Assembly: GCA_022828595.1 (NCBI GenBank) | Contig: JAKGHH010000008.1 | Span: forward strand, 27,892,378 to 27,956,377 | Length of the DNA stretch: 64,000 nt | Direction of reading: 5' to 3' | Source of the DNA: Nelumbo lutea | Lineage: Eukaryota; Streptophyta; Magnoliopsida; Proteales; Nelumbonaceae | In this document: positions 47,433 through 59,623 of the stretch, piece by piece | Position numbering within the stretch: position 1 is the stretch's first letter | How the letters are laid out: every line of letters starts with the position of its first letter | Notes under the pieces: model-generated | The model's input: only the letters and a program-made list of their open reading frames with translations | What the model was told of the DNA's origin: nothing | The model's database searches: none | Position numbers and translations under genes: made by a program

Positions 47433-48004
47433 ACATAATGTGATTGATTGTGCAGGAATTGTGGTCCTCACCAACACAACAAAGAGTGAAATTGAACTTT
47501 GATGCGAGTTCTAGAGGTAACCCGGGCCCTTCAGGTATAGGAGGAGTATTCAAAGATGAAAATGGCAGAATTGTGGCTATGTTTTCAGGACCAAAAGGAG
47601 TGGGGGACTCATTGAGAGCAGAGGTGGTGGCCTTGCTTCAAGGTGTAAGATATGCCAAACAGTTGGGGTTACACCAAATTGAGATAAAGGGAGACTCTAA
47701 ATTGTTGATTGAGTGGCTGCAATCTGGTAAGTTGGGAGCCTGGATTTATAGACAGCCCATAAGGGAAATCCTCAACACAACAAGGAAGATTGGTGCATGC
47801 TTCAAATGGACAAGGAGATCAGCTAATGGTTTATCTGACATGTTGGCTAAACAAGGGAATGTGAGGGAGAGAACGTTCTGGGCAGCTTTGTAAGAAATAT
47901 TACTGGGGGATCAACACTTGTTTAGGGGTTGACAGATGTACTTAACTCTAGAAGGTTATTCTTAAGTTGTATTAATGAAGTTACCGTTTCCAATAAAAAA
48001 AAAA
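47433..48004 (+). mobile_element. 5'-truncated LINE with an open RNase H domain
   Basis: The insert lies between CTAGAAG duplications (47426-47432 and 48005-48011) and ends in poly(A) after TTACCGTTTCCAATAAAA. The frame 47444-47893 is open for 149 codons and encodes an RVT_3-type RNase H domain. It has LNFDASSRGNPGPSGIGGV, AEVVALLQG, IEIKGDSKLL and ANGLSDMLAKQG, so the D-E-D-D catalytic residues appear present. The first codon is TTG with no ATG nearby, as expected of a 5'-truncated copy rather than a gene. It shares its tail with the LINE at 18,430-18,955. Confidence 0.85.
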
Positions 48005-48118
48005 CTAGAAGCTAAAAGATTTCAAGAAAACTAAGTTAACTGAATATATTGAATAATTTTTTATCAAAAATAGTATTACCTTTATTAGGATACATAAAAA
48101 GTCATTACCTAATGCTGG

Positions 48119-48270
48119 TCCTAGCTATCTGCGGCCTTGGGAGGGGTAGACTGGATATGGTCCTTAACCTTTGGCATTTTTTTTGCACAAAGTGACTGTT
48201 CTCAGACTCCAACCCACATTCTCATTCTTGCCAGCCCTTTTTACCATTACACCAAGTAATGGCCCTTTTT
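48119..48270 (-). mobile_element. Au-like tRNA-derived SINE
   Basis: The minus strand reads AAAAAGGGCCATTACTTGGT, then GTAATGGT, GGGTTGGAGTCTGAGAACAG, CACTTTGTGCAAAA, and a GACTGG...CCCTCCC end near 48,130. This is the block order I recall for the plant Au SINE. A solo LTR lies just beyond its head. Confidence 0.65.
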
Positions 48271-48279
48271 ATTGGGATA

Positions 48280-48577
48280 TGTGAATAAACCCTAGTTGAT
48301 TCTAGGTCAATGTAGAGAAGAAGAAAGAAGAAAGAAAAGAGAAAGAAGAAGAAGGAGAGGAGAAGAGTGTTCGGCCATACTAGAAGAGAGAATGTTCAAA
48401 ATCACTCTCCTAGCCGACCCACTTGACTTTTATTCATAAAACTTGAGTTACAAGAAAGACAATTTTGTCCCTCATAGAAGATGGGACACATAACTTAAAC
48501 TCAGATACAATAGACCTTTCACTTTCAAGAAGATACACCAGAATGACCAAAATACCCCTGACTCGAGCATTCTAACA
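48280..48577 (-). mobile_element. Solo LTR of the RE6 family
   Basis: Plus-strand reading TGTGAATAAACCCTAGTTGA to GACTCGAGCATTCTAACA. The 5-bp duplication GGATA (48275-48279 and 48578-48582) is exact. The body matches the RE6 LTRs, including TTCGGCC, TTTTGTCCCTCATAGAAGAT and AACTTAAACTCAGATACAAT, with more divergence than the RE6 pair show from each other. The internal region was presumably lost by LTR-LTR recombination. Confidence 0.9.
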
Positions 48578-48686
48578 GGATACATATGGGATATAATTTT
48601 TAGAAGAGATAGGATTAAAATAGGAATTTAGTTAAAATCAATGGCCAAATGATTCCTCAAAGTGCTCAATCTTGATATATTGGATC

Positions 48687-48949
48687 TGTTTGCTGAAATA
48701 GGGCTGTCGAATGAGAGAAGAAGAGGAAGAAGAAGAAGAAGATATGAGATGGGCGGCAGAATAATCCTCAGCCAGCCCTAATCTATTATATATAAGAACA
48801 TTACATAATGTTACATAAATAGACGAAAATGCCCCTAATTAGTGATGGGACACCTAGTCAAAATAAACATTAAATAAGATTAGGCCCAATAACTAATGAC
48901 TTAAGACCCAACAAAGATAAACATACAAATTAAGATAGCCGAACCAACA
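48687..48949 (-). repeat. RE5 3' LTR
   Basis: Plus-strand reading starts TGTTTGCTGAAATAGGG and ends CCGAACCAACA. Confidence 0.95.
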
Positions 48950-48988
48950 CTCCCCCTCAAGCTAAGCATGGATGTCAATCATGTTTAG

Positions 48989-49304
48989 TGTTAGTAAACT
49001 CTACCAGATTCTAGGTTGAAGTAGAGAAGAAGAAAGAAAAGAGAAAGAAGAAGAAGAAGAAGAAGAAGAAGAAGAAGAAGAAGAAGAAGAAAGAAAGGTT
49101 CGGCCAGACTAGAAGAGAGACCAAATCTATCTCCCCTAGCTGACCCACTTGTATTTATTCAAAAAAACATAGAGTTACAGGAAAGACCATTTTGTCCCTC
49201 ATAGAAGATGGGACACATAACTTAAACTCAGATACAATAGACCTTTCACTCTCAAGCAGATAATCCAGAATGACCAAAATACCCTTGACTCGAGCATTCT
49301 AACA
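48989..49304 (-). repeat. RE6 3' LTR
   Basis: Plus-strand reading TGTTAGTAAACTC to GAGCATTCTAACA, with a (GAA)n run of about 15 units at 49,045-49,092. Confidence 0.97.
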
Positions 49305-49311
49305 CTCCCCC

Positions 49312-52300
49312 TCAAGCTGGAGAGTATATATTATATAGTCCCAGCTTGTTACAAATGTAATCTATTCTTCCCCGAGACAATCCCTTTGTGAGGAGATCTG
49401 CCCACTGATTTCCTGAGCTCACATGAGATGTGGTTATCACCCCACTTATTACTTTATCTCTTACAAAGTGACAATCAACCTCGATATGCTTAGTTCTCTC
49501 ATGAAAGACGGGATTGGAAGAGATGTGAACAGCAGCTTGGTTATCACAGTATAATTTCATGGGTTTGTCAATTGAGAATCCCATCTCTTGAAGCAAGTTC
49601 TTTAGCCATACTAACTCACATGTGGTATGGGCCATAGCCCTGTACTCTGCTTCTGCACTACTTCTTGCCACCACTGTTTGTTTCTTGCTCTTCCAAGTTA
49701 CAAGATTGCCACCAAGGAAGGTACAATACCCTGTAGTTGATCTCCTGTCTGATATAGAACTAACCCAGTCAGCATCTGTGTACCCTACTATCTCAAGAAT
49801 TCCTCCACTTTGGTATAACAAACCACGACCTGGAGCACCTTTTAGGTACCTAACAATTCTCAGAACAGCTTCCCAGTGAGGAACCAGAGGATGTTGCATA
49901 AACTGGATCACCACACTCACAGCAAATGATATATCTGGTCGGGTAATGGTCAGGTAGTTCAATTTGCCCACCAACCTTCTGTATCTTCCAGGATCATCAA
50001 ACTCTTCACCCGCATCAACACTCAGCTTGGCATTGAGTTCCATAGGAGTTTCTGCTGGTTTAGCACCTAACAACCCTGTTTCTTCAAGTAGATCAAGAAC
50101 ATATTTTCTCTGACATAGGTTGATCCCATGTTTTGACCTCGCAACCTCTATTCCCAGGAAATATTTCAGCTTCCCCAGATCTTTCGTATTGAAGTGATCC
50201 TGTAAGAATTTCTTCAACCTGTTGATTCCATTGCTATCACTCCCAGTTATGACAATATCATCCACGTACACGACTAGCAAGATTTTCCCATCCTTTGAGT
50301 TATAGCTGAACACAGAATGATCAACCTGACATTGTTTCATCCCAAAGGCTTTCATCACTTCACTGAACCTGCCAAACCAAGCACGTGGAGATTGTTTCAG
50401 TCCATAAATTGCCTTTTTGAGCCTACACACTTTGCCAGACTCCCCCTGAGCAACAAACCCTAGTGGTTGCTCCATATACACCTCCTCAACTAGATCACCA
50501 TGCAGGAAGGCATTTTTGATGTCAAGTTGTACAAGAGGCCAATCATACATAGCAGCTAATGAAATCAGCACCCGAACTGAACCAATCTTAGCCACAGGAG
50601 AAAATGTCTCCATATAGTCCACACCATACATCTGAGAATAACCCTTGGCCACCAACCTCGCTTTCAATCGCTCCATACTGCCATCAAGAAGATACTTCAC
50701 TGTGTAGACCCATTTACATCCAACTGTGTGCTTACCGGAAGGAAGAGCGGTGAGTTCCCATGTGTGATTATGTTGTAGAGCAGAGAGTTCTTCTTCCATG
50801 GCTTGCCGCCACCCTGGAGAGGCAAGAGCTTCCTGGACAGTCTTGGGAATGGGAACAGATGAGAGTAATGATATAAATTTGCAATGAGAAGCAGAAAGGT
50901 GAGCAGTAGAAACATAGTGTGAAATGGGGTGAGAAGTACAAGTACGTTTACCTTTTCGCAGAGCAATAGGAAGATCAGGATCTGAAGGAGGAGCAGTAGC
51001 AGGATCTGTCGACAGGGGCTGAAGTGGAGGAGGGCCCGATGCACTTCTGCGGGTATACACTTGAGTGATTGGCGGCTTCCCAGTAGTAACAGGCATAGGA
51101 TGTGCTTCTACAGTAGAAACAGGAGCTACTGGAAGGATGTCCACAACAGGTATAGGAAGGGGAACCACAGAGGGAGAGGAAGAGACCCCAGCATCTGAGA
51201 AGAACGGAACTGACTCAAAGAAGGTGACATCAGAGCACACAAACGATTTATGGGATTTTGGGTTATAACACTTATACCCTTTCTAAGTCCTTGAGTAGCC
51301 AAGAAGGATACACTTAGTAGCTCGAGCATCTAGCTTGTCTAACCCAGGCCCCAAGTGTTGAACAAAACAAACACAGCCAAAGATTCTTGGGGTAAGAGGA
51401 AATGGAGATAAAGTGGGAAACAACACGGAGAAAGGGGATTGACTTCCAAGGATTGACATGGGCATCCGATTGATAAGAAAACAGGATGTAAGAACAACAT
51501 CACTCCAAAAATGTTTTGGGACATTCATATTAATCATCAAGGATCGAGCAGTTTCAAGAAGATGTCGATTTTTTCGTTCAGCTACACCGTTCTGTTGTGG
51601 GGTGTAGGCACAAGAAGTTTGATGAATGATCCCATGATGTTCTAGGTATTGCTGAAATGGTGAAGAGTTGTATTCTTTGGCATTATCGGAGCGAAGGATT
51701 TTAATATGAACACCAAATTGAGTGCGTATTTCAGCATAAAATTTTTGAAAAATAGGGAACAACTCACTACGATCTTTCATAAGATAAATCCATGTCATCC
51801 TTGAAAAGTCATCAACAAAGATTACAAAATACTTATACCCATTGTATGACACCACTTTAATTGGACCCCATACATCGGAATGAACTAAAGAGAAAGGACT
51901 TGAGACACGACTATCAACTCTTGGACTAAATGAGACTCTATGATGTTTACCCAATTGACATGACTCACAATCTAATGATGAAAGATGACTCAAGGAAGGA
52001 ACCAGTAACTTCAAGGCCTTGAGAGAAGGATGACCAAGTCTGCAGTGCCACTGAAGAGGAGTAAGAGATGACTGAAAAGCTACTGGAGGACCACCACCAT
52101 CAAGGTAATATAATCCACCTGCTTCATGCCCTCCACCAATCTTCCTCCCTGTCTTGAGATCCTAAAACACACAAGAAGAAGGGTAGAAGGTTACAGAACA
52201 ATTAAGAGACTTGGTTAATCTGCTGACAGACATAAGGTTAAAAGGAAACTTAGGAACATATAAAACAGATGATAAAGGCAATGAGGGGTGATTAACATCA

Positions 52301-53547
52301 CCAACACCACAGATAGGAGATGTAGAACCATTAGCAAGTGTAACTGTTTGAGGTGTGGAGGAGTGGGAAAGGGAAGAAAATACATCATGAGTCCCAGACA
52401 TATGGTCCGAGGCCCCGGAGTCAATGATCCAGTGTGAGTCTTTGGAAGCTAAGCAAGCCATACCTGAATGGGCAAGTGTAGCGGTGTTCTGCTGAGATGT
52501 TTGAATGAACTGCTCATATACTGCACGTGGTACACTCACCATTTCCTTCTCAGAAGCACAAGTAGATGTGGAGGGGATTGGGTCAATTTGCTGACTTTCA
52601 GTAATTGTGTCACTACCCTTAGTCCTAGCATGGTTAGCCCAAGTGTTGGGTGTACCACGCAAATCATAGCAGAAATTAACTGTGTGCCCCTCTAAACCAC
52701 AATGTGTACACTTTCTCTGAGTATAACTCCTTCCTCTTCCCCGACCTCCCCCTGAGTCTCAACCTCCAGTCCGACCACTAGCCCTGCTAAACATGTGACC
52801 ACCACGGTTGCTTGGGAGTCCACTCCTGACACCACCACTTCTATTTCCACGACCACCCCCTTTAGTCACTACCAAACCAGATCTGTTAGAGAGAGAAGAA
52901 TGTTCTACCGACTCAATGGATGTTCTCTTAAGACGAGCAAAAACTTCTTCAAGTGAGGGAAGAGCAGATCCTCCCAATATTTGTGCTCTGACTGGCTCAT
53001 ACTCAGCCTTCAACCCCACAAGAAACCTTGTCACATCAAGCTGCTCACGTTGCTGTTGTTGGATCTGAACATCTGATGTTAGAGGATGATACACATTAAG
53101 CTCATTACGAATGTTCCTCAAACTTGCATAGTACTCTTCTAAGCTTTGACTCCCTTGCTTCAAATTGAAATACTCTTGGTACAACTGATACACCCTATTT
53201 GTATTGTCTTGTCCAGAGTACAACTTCTTAGCATGATCCCAGATTTCCCTAGCTGTATCTAGGAACATGAAGTTCACACTAATCTTTGGTTCCATGCTGT
53301 TCCAGAGCCATGTCATTATCTGTGCATCTACTTGTTCCCAGTCACTGATCCCAGGGGAATCAGAGGGAGGCTTCTCCTCTCTTACATGTTTTACCTTTCT
53401 CTTGGCCTTCAAGAACACCTCCACAGATTTTGCCCATGGTACATAATTCTCACCATTCAACTTGATGGATGTCATTTGAACACTTAGATAGTCTGGAGAA
53501 AGCATTACAACTGTTTTGTTATCATTCCCATTTTCAATTGAAGCCAT
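49312..53547 (-). pseudogene. RE6 gag-pol: one reading frame with three nonsense codons
   Basis: From ATG 53547 (MASIENGNDNK) to the TAA/TAG after NKLGLYNIYSPA at 49312, the frame never shifts (1,411 codon positions). Three in-frame stops break it: TGA 52761-52759, TAG 52164-52162 and TAG 51285-51283. Domains in order: gag (TSIKLNGENYVPWAKSVEVF), zinc knuckle (CTHCGLEGHTVNFC), protease (WIIDSGASDHM), integrase (LVHSDVWGP, LRSDNAKEY, NGVAERKNRHL all kept), RT (KWVYTVKYLLDGSMERLKAR, LDIKNAFLHGD, YVDD) and RNase H (ARSSAEAEYRAMAH, YCDNQAAVHI). The last 642 codons, from the integrase end through RNase H, are open. Confidence 0.95.
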
Positions 53548-53657
53548 CTTAATTATTTTACCTTCAAATATACAACACAACCTCCCACTCTTTCACAAGA
53601 CTTATCTCACTTATAACACCACCAATTCCAGCTTCTTTAAATACACATTACACACCA

Positions 53658-53870
53658 CACACTAAGGCTGAAATCACTCAGTCTTCACATCAAACACCTG
53701 GGCTGCACACTGCAAACCATTCACCATCAACACACTAAGACTGAAATCACTCAGTCTTCACATCAAACACCTGGGCTGCACACTGCAGAACCATTCACCA
53801 TCAACACACTAAGACTGAAATCACTCAGTCCTCACATCAAACACTTGGGCTGCACACTGCAGAACTGATT
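53658..53870. repeat. Three tandem copies of about 74 bp in the RE6 leader
   Basis: Units start CACACTAAG at 53658, 53731 and 53805 and share GAAATCACTCAGTC and CTGGGCTGCACACTGCA-type blocks. They lie between the primer site and the gag start. Confidence 0.9.
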
Positions 53871-54390
53871 ACACACAAGGTATAGGAGATCACTTTTAAA
53901 TATTTTTGAAACATAGATACACCAATCACCACGACACAACCACCACCAATCTACTGCTGTTGTGAACTTCAGCAGTCGACAACTCTTCTTTCAACATACA
54001 TACGAAGGGAAATGCAGAGGAACACAACTGAGATGCATATCAGTCACACTGAGCACCACCACCACAACCAACTTTTGAAACAAACAAAAAAAAAAGAAAC
54101 ATTCACAGTCCCTTGGACAAACAACAGTAGTGTTCATACCTGTCCACATTCAGCCCTCTTCGATACTGAATAGAGGGTTTAGTATACCACTCCAACGACC
54201 ACCACAGCAATAACGGGAGGCATCCTCACCTCCAGGCCCACAAAACGACAGCTCCTTTTCAGCCCCTTATCGAACCTCCACTCAGGTCAGTCAAAAAAGG
54301 AAGAAGATGACTGTGAAAGTTGGCAGCGAACCCAGAAGGAGAACAGCAGCAAGAAAGAAATGAGGATACGACCTTACAGCTCTGATACCA

Positions 54391-54697
54391 TGTTAGTAAA
54401 CTCTACCAAATTCTAGGTTGAAGTAGAGAAGAAGAAAGAAAAGAGAAAGAAGAAGAAGAAGAAGAAGAAGAAGAAGAAGAAGAAAGAAAGGTTCGGCCAG
54501 ACTAGAAGAGAGACCAAATCTATCTCCCCTAGCTGACCCACTTGTATTTATTCAAAAAAACATAGAGTTACAGGAAAGACCATTTTGTCCCTCATAGAAG
54601 ATGGGACACATAACTTAAACTCAGATACAATAGACCTTTCACTCTCAAGCAGATAATCCAGAATGACCAAAATACCCTTGACTCGAGCATTCTAACA
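54391..54697 (-). repeat. RE6 5' LTR
   Basis: Near-identical partner of 48989-49304 with a shorter (GAA)n run. Confidence 0.97.
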
Positions 54698-57600
54698 TTT
54701 AGCTTGCCAAGTAAGTCCACGAATTTCACTGTAGCTAGCCCTTTAGTCAAAACATCTGCAATCTGCATCTCGGAGGGAGTATAAGGAATGTAGAGTTCTC
54801 CTGAGACAATTCTTTCTCTAACAAAGTGACGGTCTATCTCAATATGTTTCGTTCTATCATGTTGCACTGGGTTATTTGCAATGTTGATGGCAGCCTTGTT
54901 GTCACAGTACAACCTGAGAGGACACTCAATCTTTATTCCAAGTTCACCAAGCAGGATCTTAAGCCATAAAAGTTCAGCAACACCATGAGCCATAGCTCGG
55001 TATTCGACCTCTGCACCAGATCTAGCAACCACATTTTGTTTTTTACTCCTCCATGTAACTAAATTTCCTCCAACAAAGGTGCAGTACCCAGAAGTAGACT
55101 TCCTGTCCCCAACAGAGCCAGCCCAATCTGCATCAGTATATCCTTCAACTTCAATTTTACAGTTTTTCCTGAACAGAATCCCTTTCCCCGGGCAAGACTT
55201 CAAATACTTGAGGATCCTTTCCACAGCTTTCATGTGAGGGATTTTAGGAGTGTGCATGAACTAACTGACAACATGTACAGCATAAGCAATGTCAGGGCGA
55301 GTGAGGGACAGGTAAATCAACTTCCCCACCAGCTTTTGGTATCTTTCCTTATCAAGGTAGTCCTCTCCTACTGACTCCTGTAGACCATGATTCTGTTCTA
55401 TTAGAGTATCTGCTGGCCTACACCCCATCATGCCTGTCTCTTGAAGAAGATCAATGATGTATTTCCGCTGACATATATAGATGCCCTCTTTGGACCTTGC
55501 AACTTCAATCCCAAGAAAGTATCTCAGTTGGCCCAGGTCTTTGATATCAAATTCAGCAACCAAAACCTCCTTTAGTCTTTTAATCTCTTCCTGATCATCC
55601 TCTGTAATTACCATATCATCCACATAGACAATAAGTGCCGTAAGTTTGCCATTTCTCTTCCTTATGAATAGGGTATGATCTGCCCCACTTTGAGTGTAAC
55701 CCCCTTTCTTCATGACCCCACATAGCTTCTCAAACCAAGCTCGAGGGGACTGCTTAAGGCCATATAGGGCTTTTCTCAGTCTACATACCTTCTTGCCAAA
55801 ACCATAACCTGGTGGAGGATCCATGAACACCTCTTCATGCAGGTCGCCATTCAAGAAAGCATTCTTCACGTCCAACTGATGTAGCTCCCATGAGAAATTT
55901 GCAGCTAATGATAATAGAACTCGGATTGTGTTGAGTTTTGCCACCGAAGCAAAGGTTTCTTTGTAGTCAATCCCTTCTTTTTGAGTAAACCCTTTTGCTA
56001 CCAGTCTAGCCTTGTACCTCTCAATGGATCCGTCCTCCCTATGCTTCACAGTGAACACCCACTTGCATCCAACAGTGCCTTTCCCTTCTGGTAGATTCAC
56101 TAATTCCCAAGTCCTTGCTTTCATTAAGGCCTTCATTTCTTCGTCCATAGCCTCTTTCCATTTTGGGTCAAATACTGCCTTAGAATACCTGGTAGGAACA
56201 TGCACAGAAGAGAGAGCAGACACAAAAGAACAATAACGAGGAGACAAATTGAGTAAGACACAAAATCAGCAATGGGGTGTCTGATAGTACAAGAACGAGT
56301 AGACTTACGAAGGGCAATAGGAAGATCCAAGTCAGAGGAACTAATAGGATTACCTTGAGTTTCTGAGACAGGTTGATTCGAGTCCAGTTGGTTGCTGTCA
56401 TGAGTTAGAGGACCCTTCTTCCTTCTGTTGTAGGTGATTCTGATATCTCTTTGCAGCCTGTTGGAATCTTCAGTAATATTTGCAACATCACTAGTAGTAG
56501 CTGGTACAATGGGAGCCTCACTAGATTCACCTGGGATACCACAACTAGGTGGATCAGGAGGAGACGATGGAAGGCCTGAGGTAGAGAGAGGTACAAAGAA
56601 TGGAGGAACAGAAGAATCCTCTTCCATCCCACTAGTCTCCCCCTGAAGAGGATTCTGGGAAGAATGAAAATAGGATTGAGACTCAAAGAATACCACATCC
56701 TTTGTGACATATTTTTTCTTGGTGACTGGATCATAACACTTGTATCCCTTCTGAGTAGGGGAGTACCCCAAAAAGATTCCCTTTGTAGCCCTAGGGTCCA
56801 ATTTGGTCTTCTTCGGATCCTTGACATGTATAAAGCATACACAACCAAAGACTCTCGGTGGAAGAGAAAAGTCAGGAAGATGAGGGCAAAGAACAGAGAA
56901 AGGAGTTTTGATCCCCAATACCTTGGATGGCATTCGATTTATCAGATATGATGCAGTAAGGGTTGCTTAGACCAATAGTTTTTTGGAACTTTGTGCTGAA
57001 ATAGTAAGGCTCGAGCAGTCTCCAGCAGGTGCCTATTCTTGCGCTCAACAACCCCATTCTGTTGGGGGGTACTAGCACAAGATGACTGATGAATCATTCC
57101 ATCATCCTCCATAAACAGATTCAAGGACCTTTCAAAGTATTCTGCAACATTATTTGACTTGAATTGTTTGACCTTCGTACCAAATTGTGTTTCAATCATT
57201 TTGCAAAATGTCATGGTTACCCGCGACACTTCTTCTCGTGCTTTTAATAAGTAGATCCATGTGCATCGAGAATAGTGATCAATAAAACTGATAAAGTATC
57301 GAAAGCCATCAACAGAAATAATGGGAGAGGGGCCCCAAACATTAGAGTGGACTAAGTCAAAAGAAGCTCGAATTTCATTACTCGAAGTTGAATAAACAGT
57401 TCTACATTGGTTTGATAGTTGACAGACTTCACAAACTAACTCTTGACTTGAAACACCTTTGAATAATTCTGGAAACAACACTTCCAATGATGAAAAAGGT
57501 AAATGACCTAGCCTAGCATGCCACAGATGTAACCTAGCTATTGACTCCACATTGGACTGACTACAAGTAGCAGATGTTTGCAAGGCCGAACTGATGTCTG

Positions 57601-58090
57601 CATCAAGGTAGTAGAGACCTCCACACTCATGACCGCTCCCAATCGTTCTCTTCGTCAATCTGTCCTGAAAGACACCATGAGTAGGAAAAAAGGTTATGCT
57701 ACAATTCAAATTTTTGGTAAGCTTTGAAACAGATAAGAGATTTGAAGAAAGATTGAGAACATGCAAGACAGATTTGAGTGAGAGGTCCTTGCTTAGGTCA
57801 ACCACTCCTTTCCCAGAGATGGTAGAGAGAGAACCATCAACAACCCTCATTTTATTTTGGCCAGACATTAAATGATAGGAAGAAAATAGAGAAGACATGT
57901 GTGTCATGTGGTCAGTTGCACCAGAATCAATAATCCAAGAGGCAGGATCAATAGTACTAGTTGCACTAAAGGCAGAGACAATACCTGATATGGCAAGGGA
58001 GGAGGATGGAAGAGAATTGGTCCTTAGACGGGCTAGGGCCCGGCCAAGTACCTCTACCTCATCGGTAGTAAAACCAAGGACCCGGTTCAA
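54697..58090 (-). pseudogene. RE5 pol, frameshifted and cut by RE6
   Basis: Protease (WIIDSGATDHM, about 57,930), GAG-pre-integrase (LWHARLGHLPF), integrase, RT (FTVKHREDGSIERYKARLVA, LDVKNAFLNGDLHEEV, YVDD in LIVYVDDMVITEDD) and RNase H (ARSGAEVEYRAMAH, RLYCDNKAA) are in order. Frame changes lie near 56,940 and 56,250, and a TAG lies at 55263-55261. Two integrase acidic positions read Asn (VHSNVWGP; FKSNNVAEYF) where copia elements have Asp. RE6 interrupts the RNase H end at 54,697; the last codons (MIDIHA, stop) lie at about 48,980-48,960. Confidence 0.9.
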
Positions 58091-59085
58091 GGGGAATTAG
58101 CAGTCTGTCCCATGGAAGAAGAAGTAACTGTAGATGAGTGTTTTGAACCATCATCACTTTGACCCGTAGCCAGATTCACACTTGCAGATTGACCCTTCAG
58201 ATGCTTCTTATCTTTCCTCAATGCAGCTGGCTTTAGATGTGGATGGAGAGCCCAACAGGTCTCTTTCACATGCCTTTCCCCTCCACAGTGGGTGAACTTC
58301 AGATGTCTCTTGTCAGAGTGCCTGTTTCCCCTTTGATTTGTAGAGATTAGGGCCGAATGTTCCACAGACTGTTCAGCTAGTTTTGTTTGAGTATCAACCT
58401 GCATCTCTTTTCTTCTCACCTCTTCATTCCTCACAAGGTAGTAAACATGACGTAAGTCTGGCATTTCATCCCTTCCCAGAATTTGGGACCTTATGCTCTC
58501 ATATATAGGATCTAGGCCAGCCTGAAACTTAAATGCTCTACCCTCTTCAATTTGTTTGTCATGCTTTTCCTTGTCTCCGGCACTCTCCCAATCAATAATA
58601 AGGTGGTGATCTAACTCTTCCCATAGTCCCTCTAGTGTAGTAAAATATGTTGCAACGCTCATATCTCCTTGCCTCAATGCAGCAATGTCTTGATTCAGTC
58701 TGTAAATTCTGGCATTATTCTTTTTCTGCCCATAGGTTTTAGAAACTTTTTCCCATATCTTGGCAGCCGTGGAGAAATGTTGAACAGTCCTAGCTACTCT
58801 TGGAGTCATCGAGGCAAGTAGCCAGGACATAACTGTAGCATTCTCCTTGCGCCAAGCTGCATATTCAGCACTCCCCACTTCTGGTTCCTTCTTCTGCCCG
58901 TCCAAGTAACCAGTGAGTTCCCGGGATGTGATGAAAAGCATGGCTGAGACAGACCATTCTCTGAAGTTGTATTCATCCAACACACTTGTGATCTGTAGGC
59001 TGTGCAGATTTGGATTCTCCAGATTAGGAGACCTCCCACAAGCCCTAACATCTCTAGAAGACACTTCCCCGGATATGGAAGACAT
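58087..59085 (-). pseudogene. RE5 gag
   Basis: The frame from ATG 59085 (MSSISGEVSS) runs to TGA at 58087. It includes NLHSLQITSVLDEYNFREWS, a copia gag (UBN2-like) block with TYGQKKNNARIYRLNQDIAA, and a degenerate zinc knuckle (CGGERHVKETC; the first Cys appears as FTH, so one ligand is lost). The pol frame follows in another register, so a 1-nt indel separates them. Confidence 0.85.
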
Positions 59086-59623
59086 CTTCACTTACTCGTA
59101 AATGTCAAGACTGTAAACGCAATATATAGTGAACTGTTTCACACTTATGGAACTTGCTGCACTGTAAACTCAGTCCTGCACATTGTGCCCTAATTACTGC
59201 TGTCACAGATTATACTCTGTTGTGCTACCTTCTGCTGTGTTCTAATCACTGCTGCCGCAGCCTGCAACTTGCTGTGTTGGTTTCTACTGTGTGCTAAGCA
59301 CTGCTATCGCAGGTTATAACCTCACCCACGAACAGTTCTAGGACTGCTGAGATTAGTCCTTCCGCCTAGATCTGTTCTACACAGATCTATCTTAGCCGAA
59401 TGGCTACAGTCTGTTGTACTGCGTCTATTAGGGCATCAGCCTCTGGGTCTAACTCCCCTTGGGCCCTACAACCAAGGGAAACCCTAGATGTAGGTCTAGA
59501 TGTGTTCTACAATCAACCCTAGTGTTTCTTTGCAGCAACCAAAAAGAAAGATTTGAGAGTTAACTACGAGTAGAAGAAGAGGCGGCTGCAGTAACCAGTT
59601 GAAAGATTAGTGCTCTGATACCA

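Larger units (their letters stand above)
48989..54697 (-). mobile_element. RE6: young Ty1/copia element nested in RE5
   Basis: LTRs 48989-49304 and 54391-54697 are bounded by the exact duplication TTTAG (48984-48988 and 54698-54702). The primer site (minus TGGTATCAGAGC) adjoins 54391. By eye the LTRs differ by one substitution plus GAA-repeat length. It is inserted into the 3' end of RE5 RNase H. A solo LTR of the same family sits about 400 bp to the left. Confidence 0.97.

Noticed and set aside
47444..47893. Stand-alone host RNase H gene
   Set aside because: It is bounded by target duplications and a poly(A) tail, has no ATG, and shares its 3' end with another LINE copy.
49045..49092. (GAA)n runs as coding repeats or a CRISPR-like array
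   Set aside because: They are perfect trinucleotide microsatellites inside LTRs, with no spacers and no coding context.
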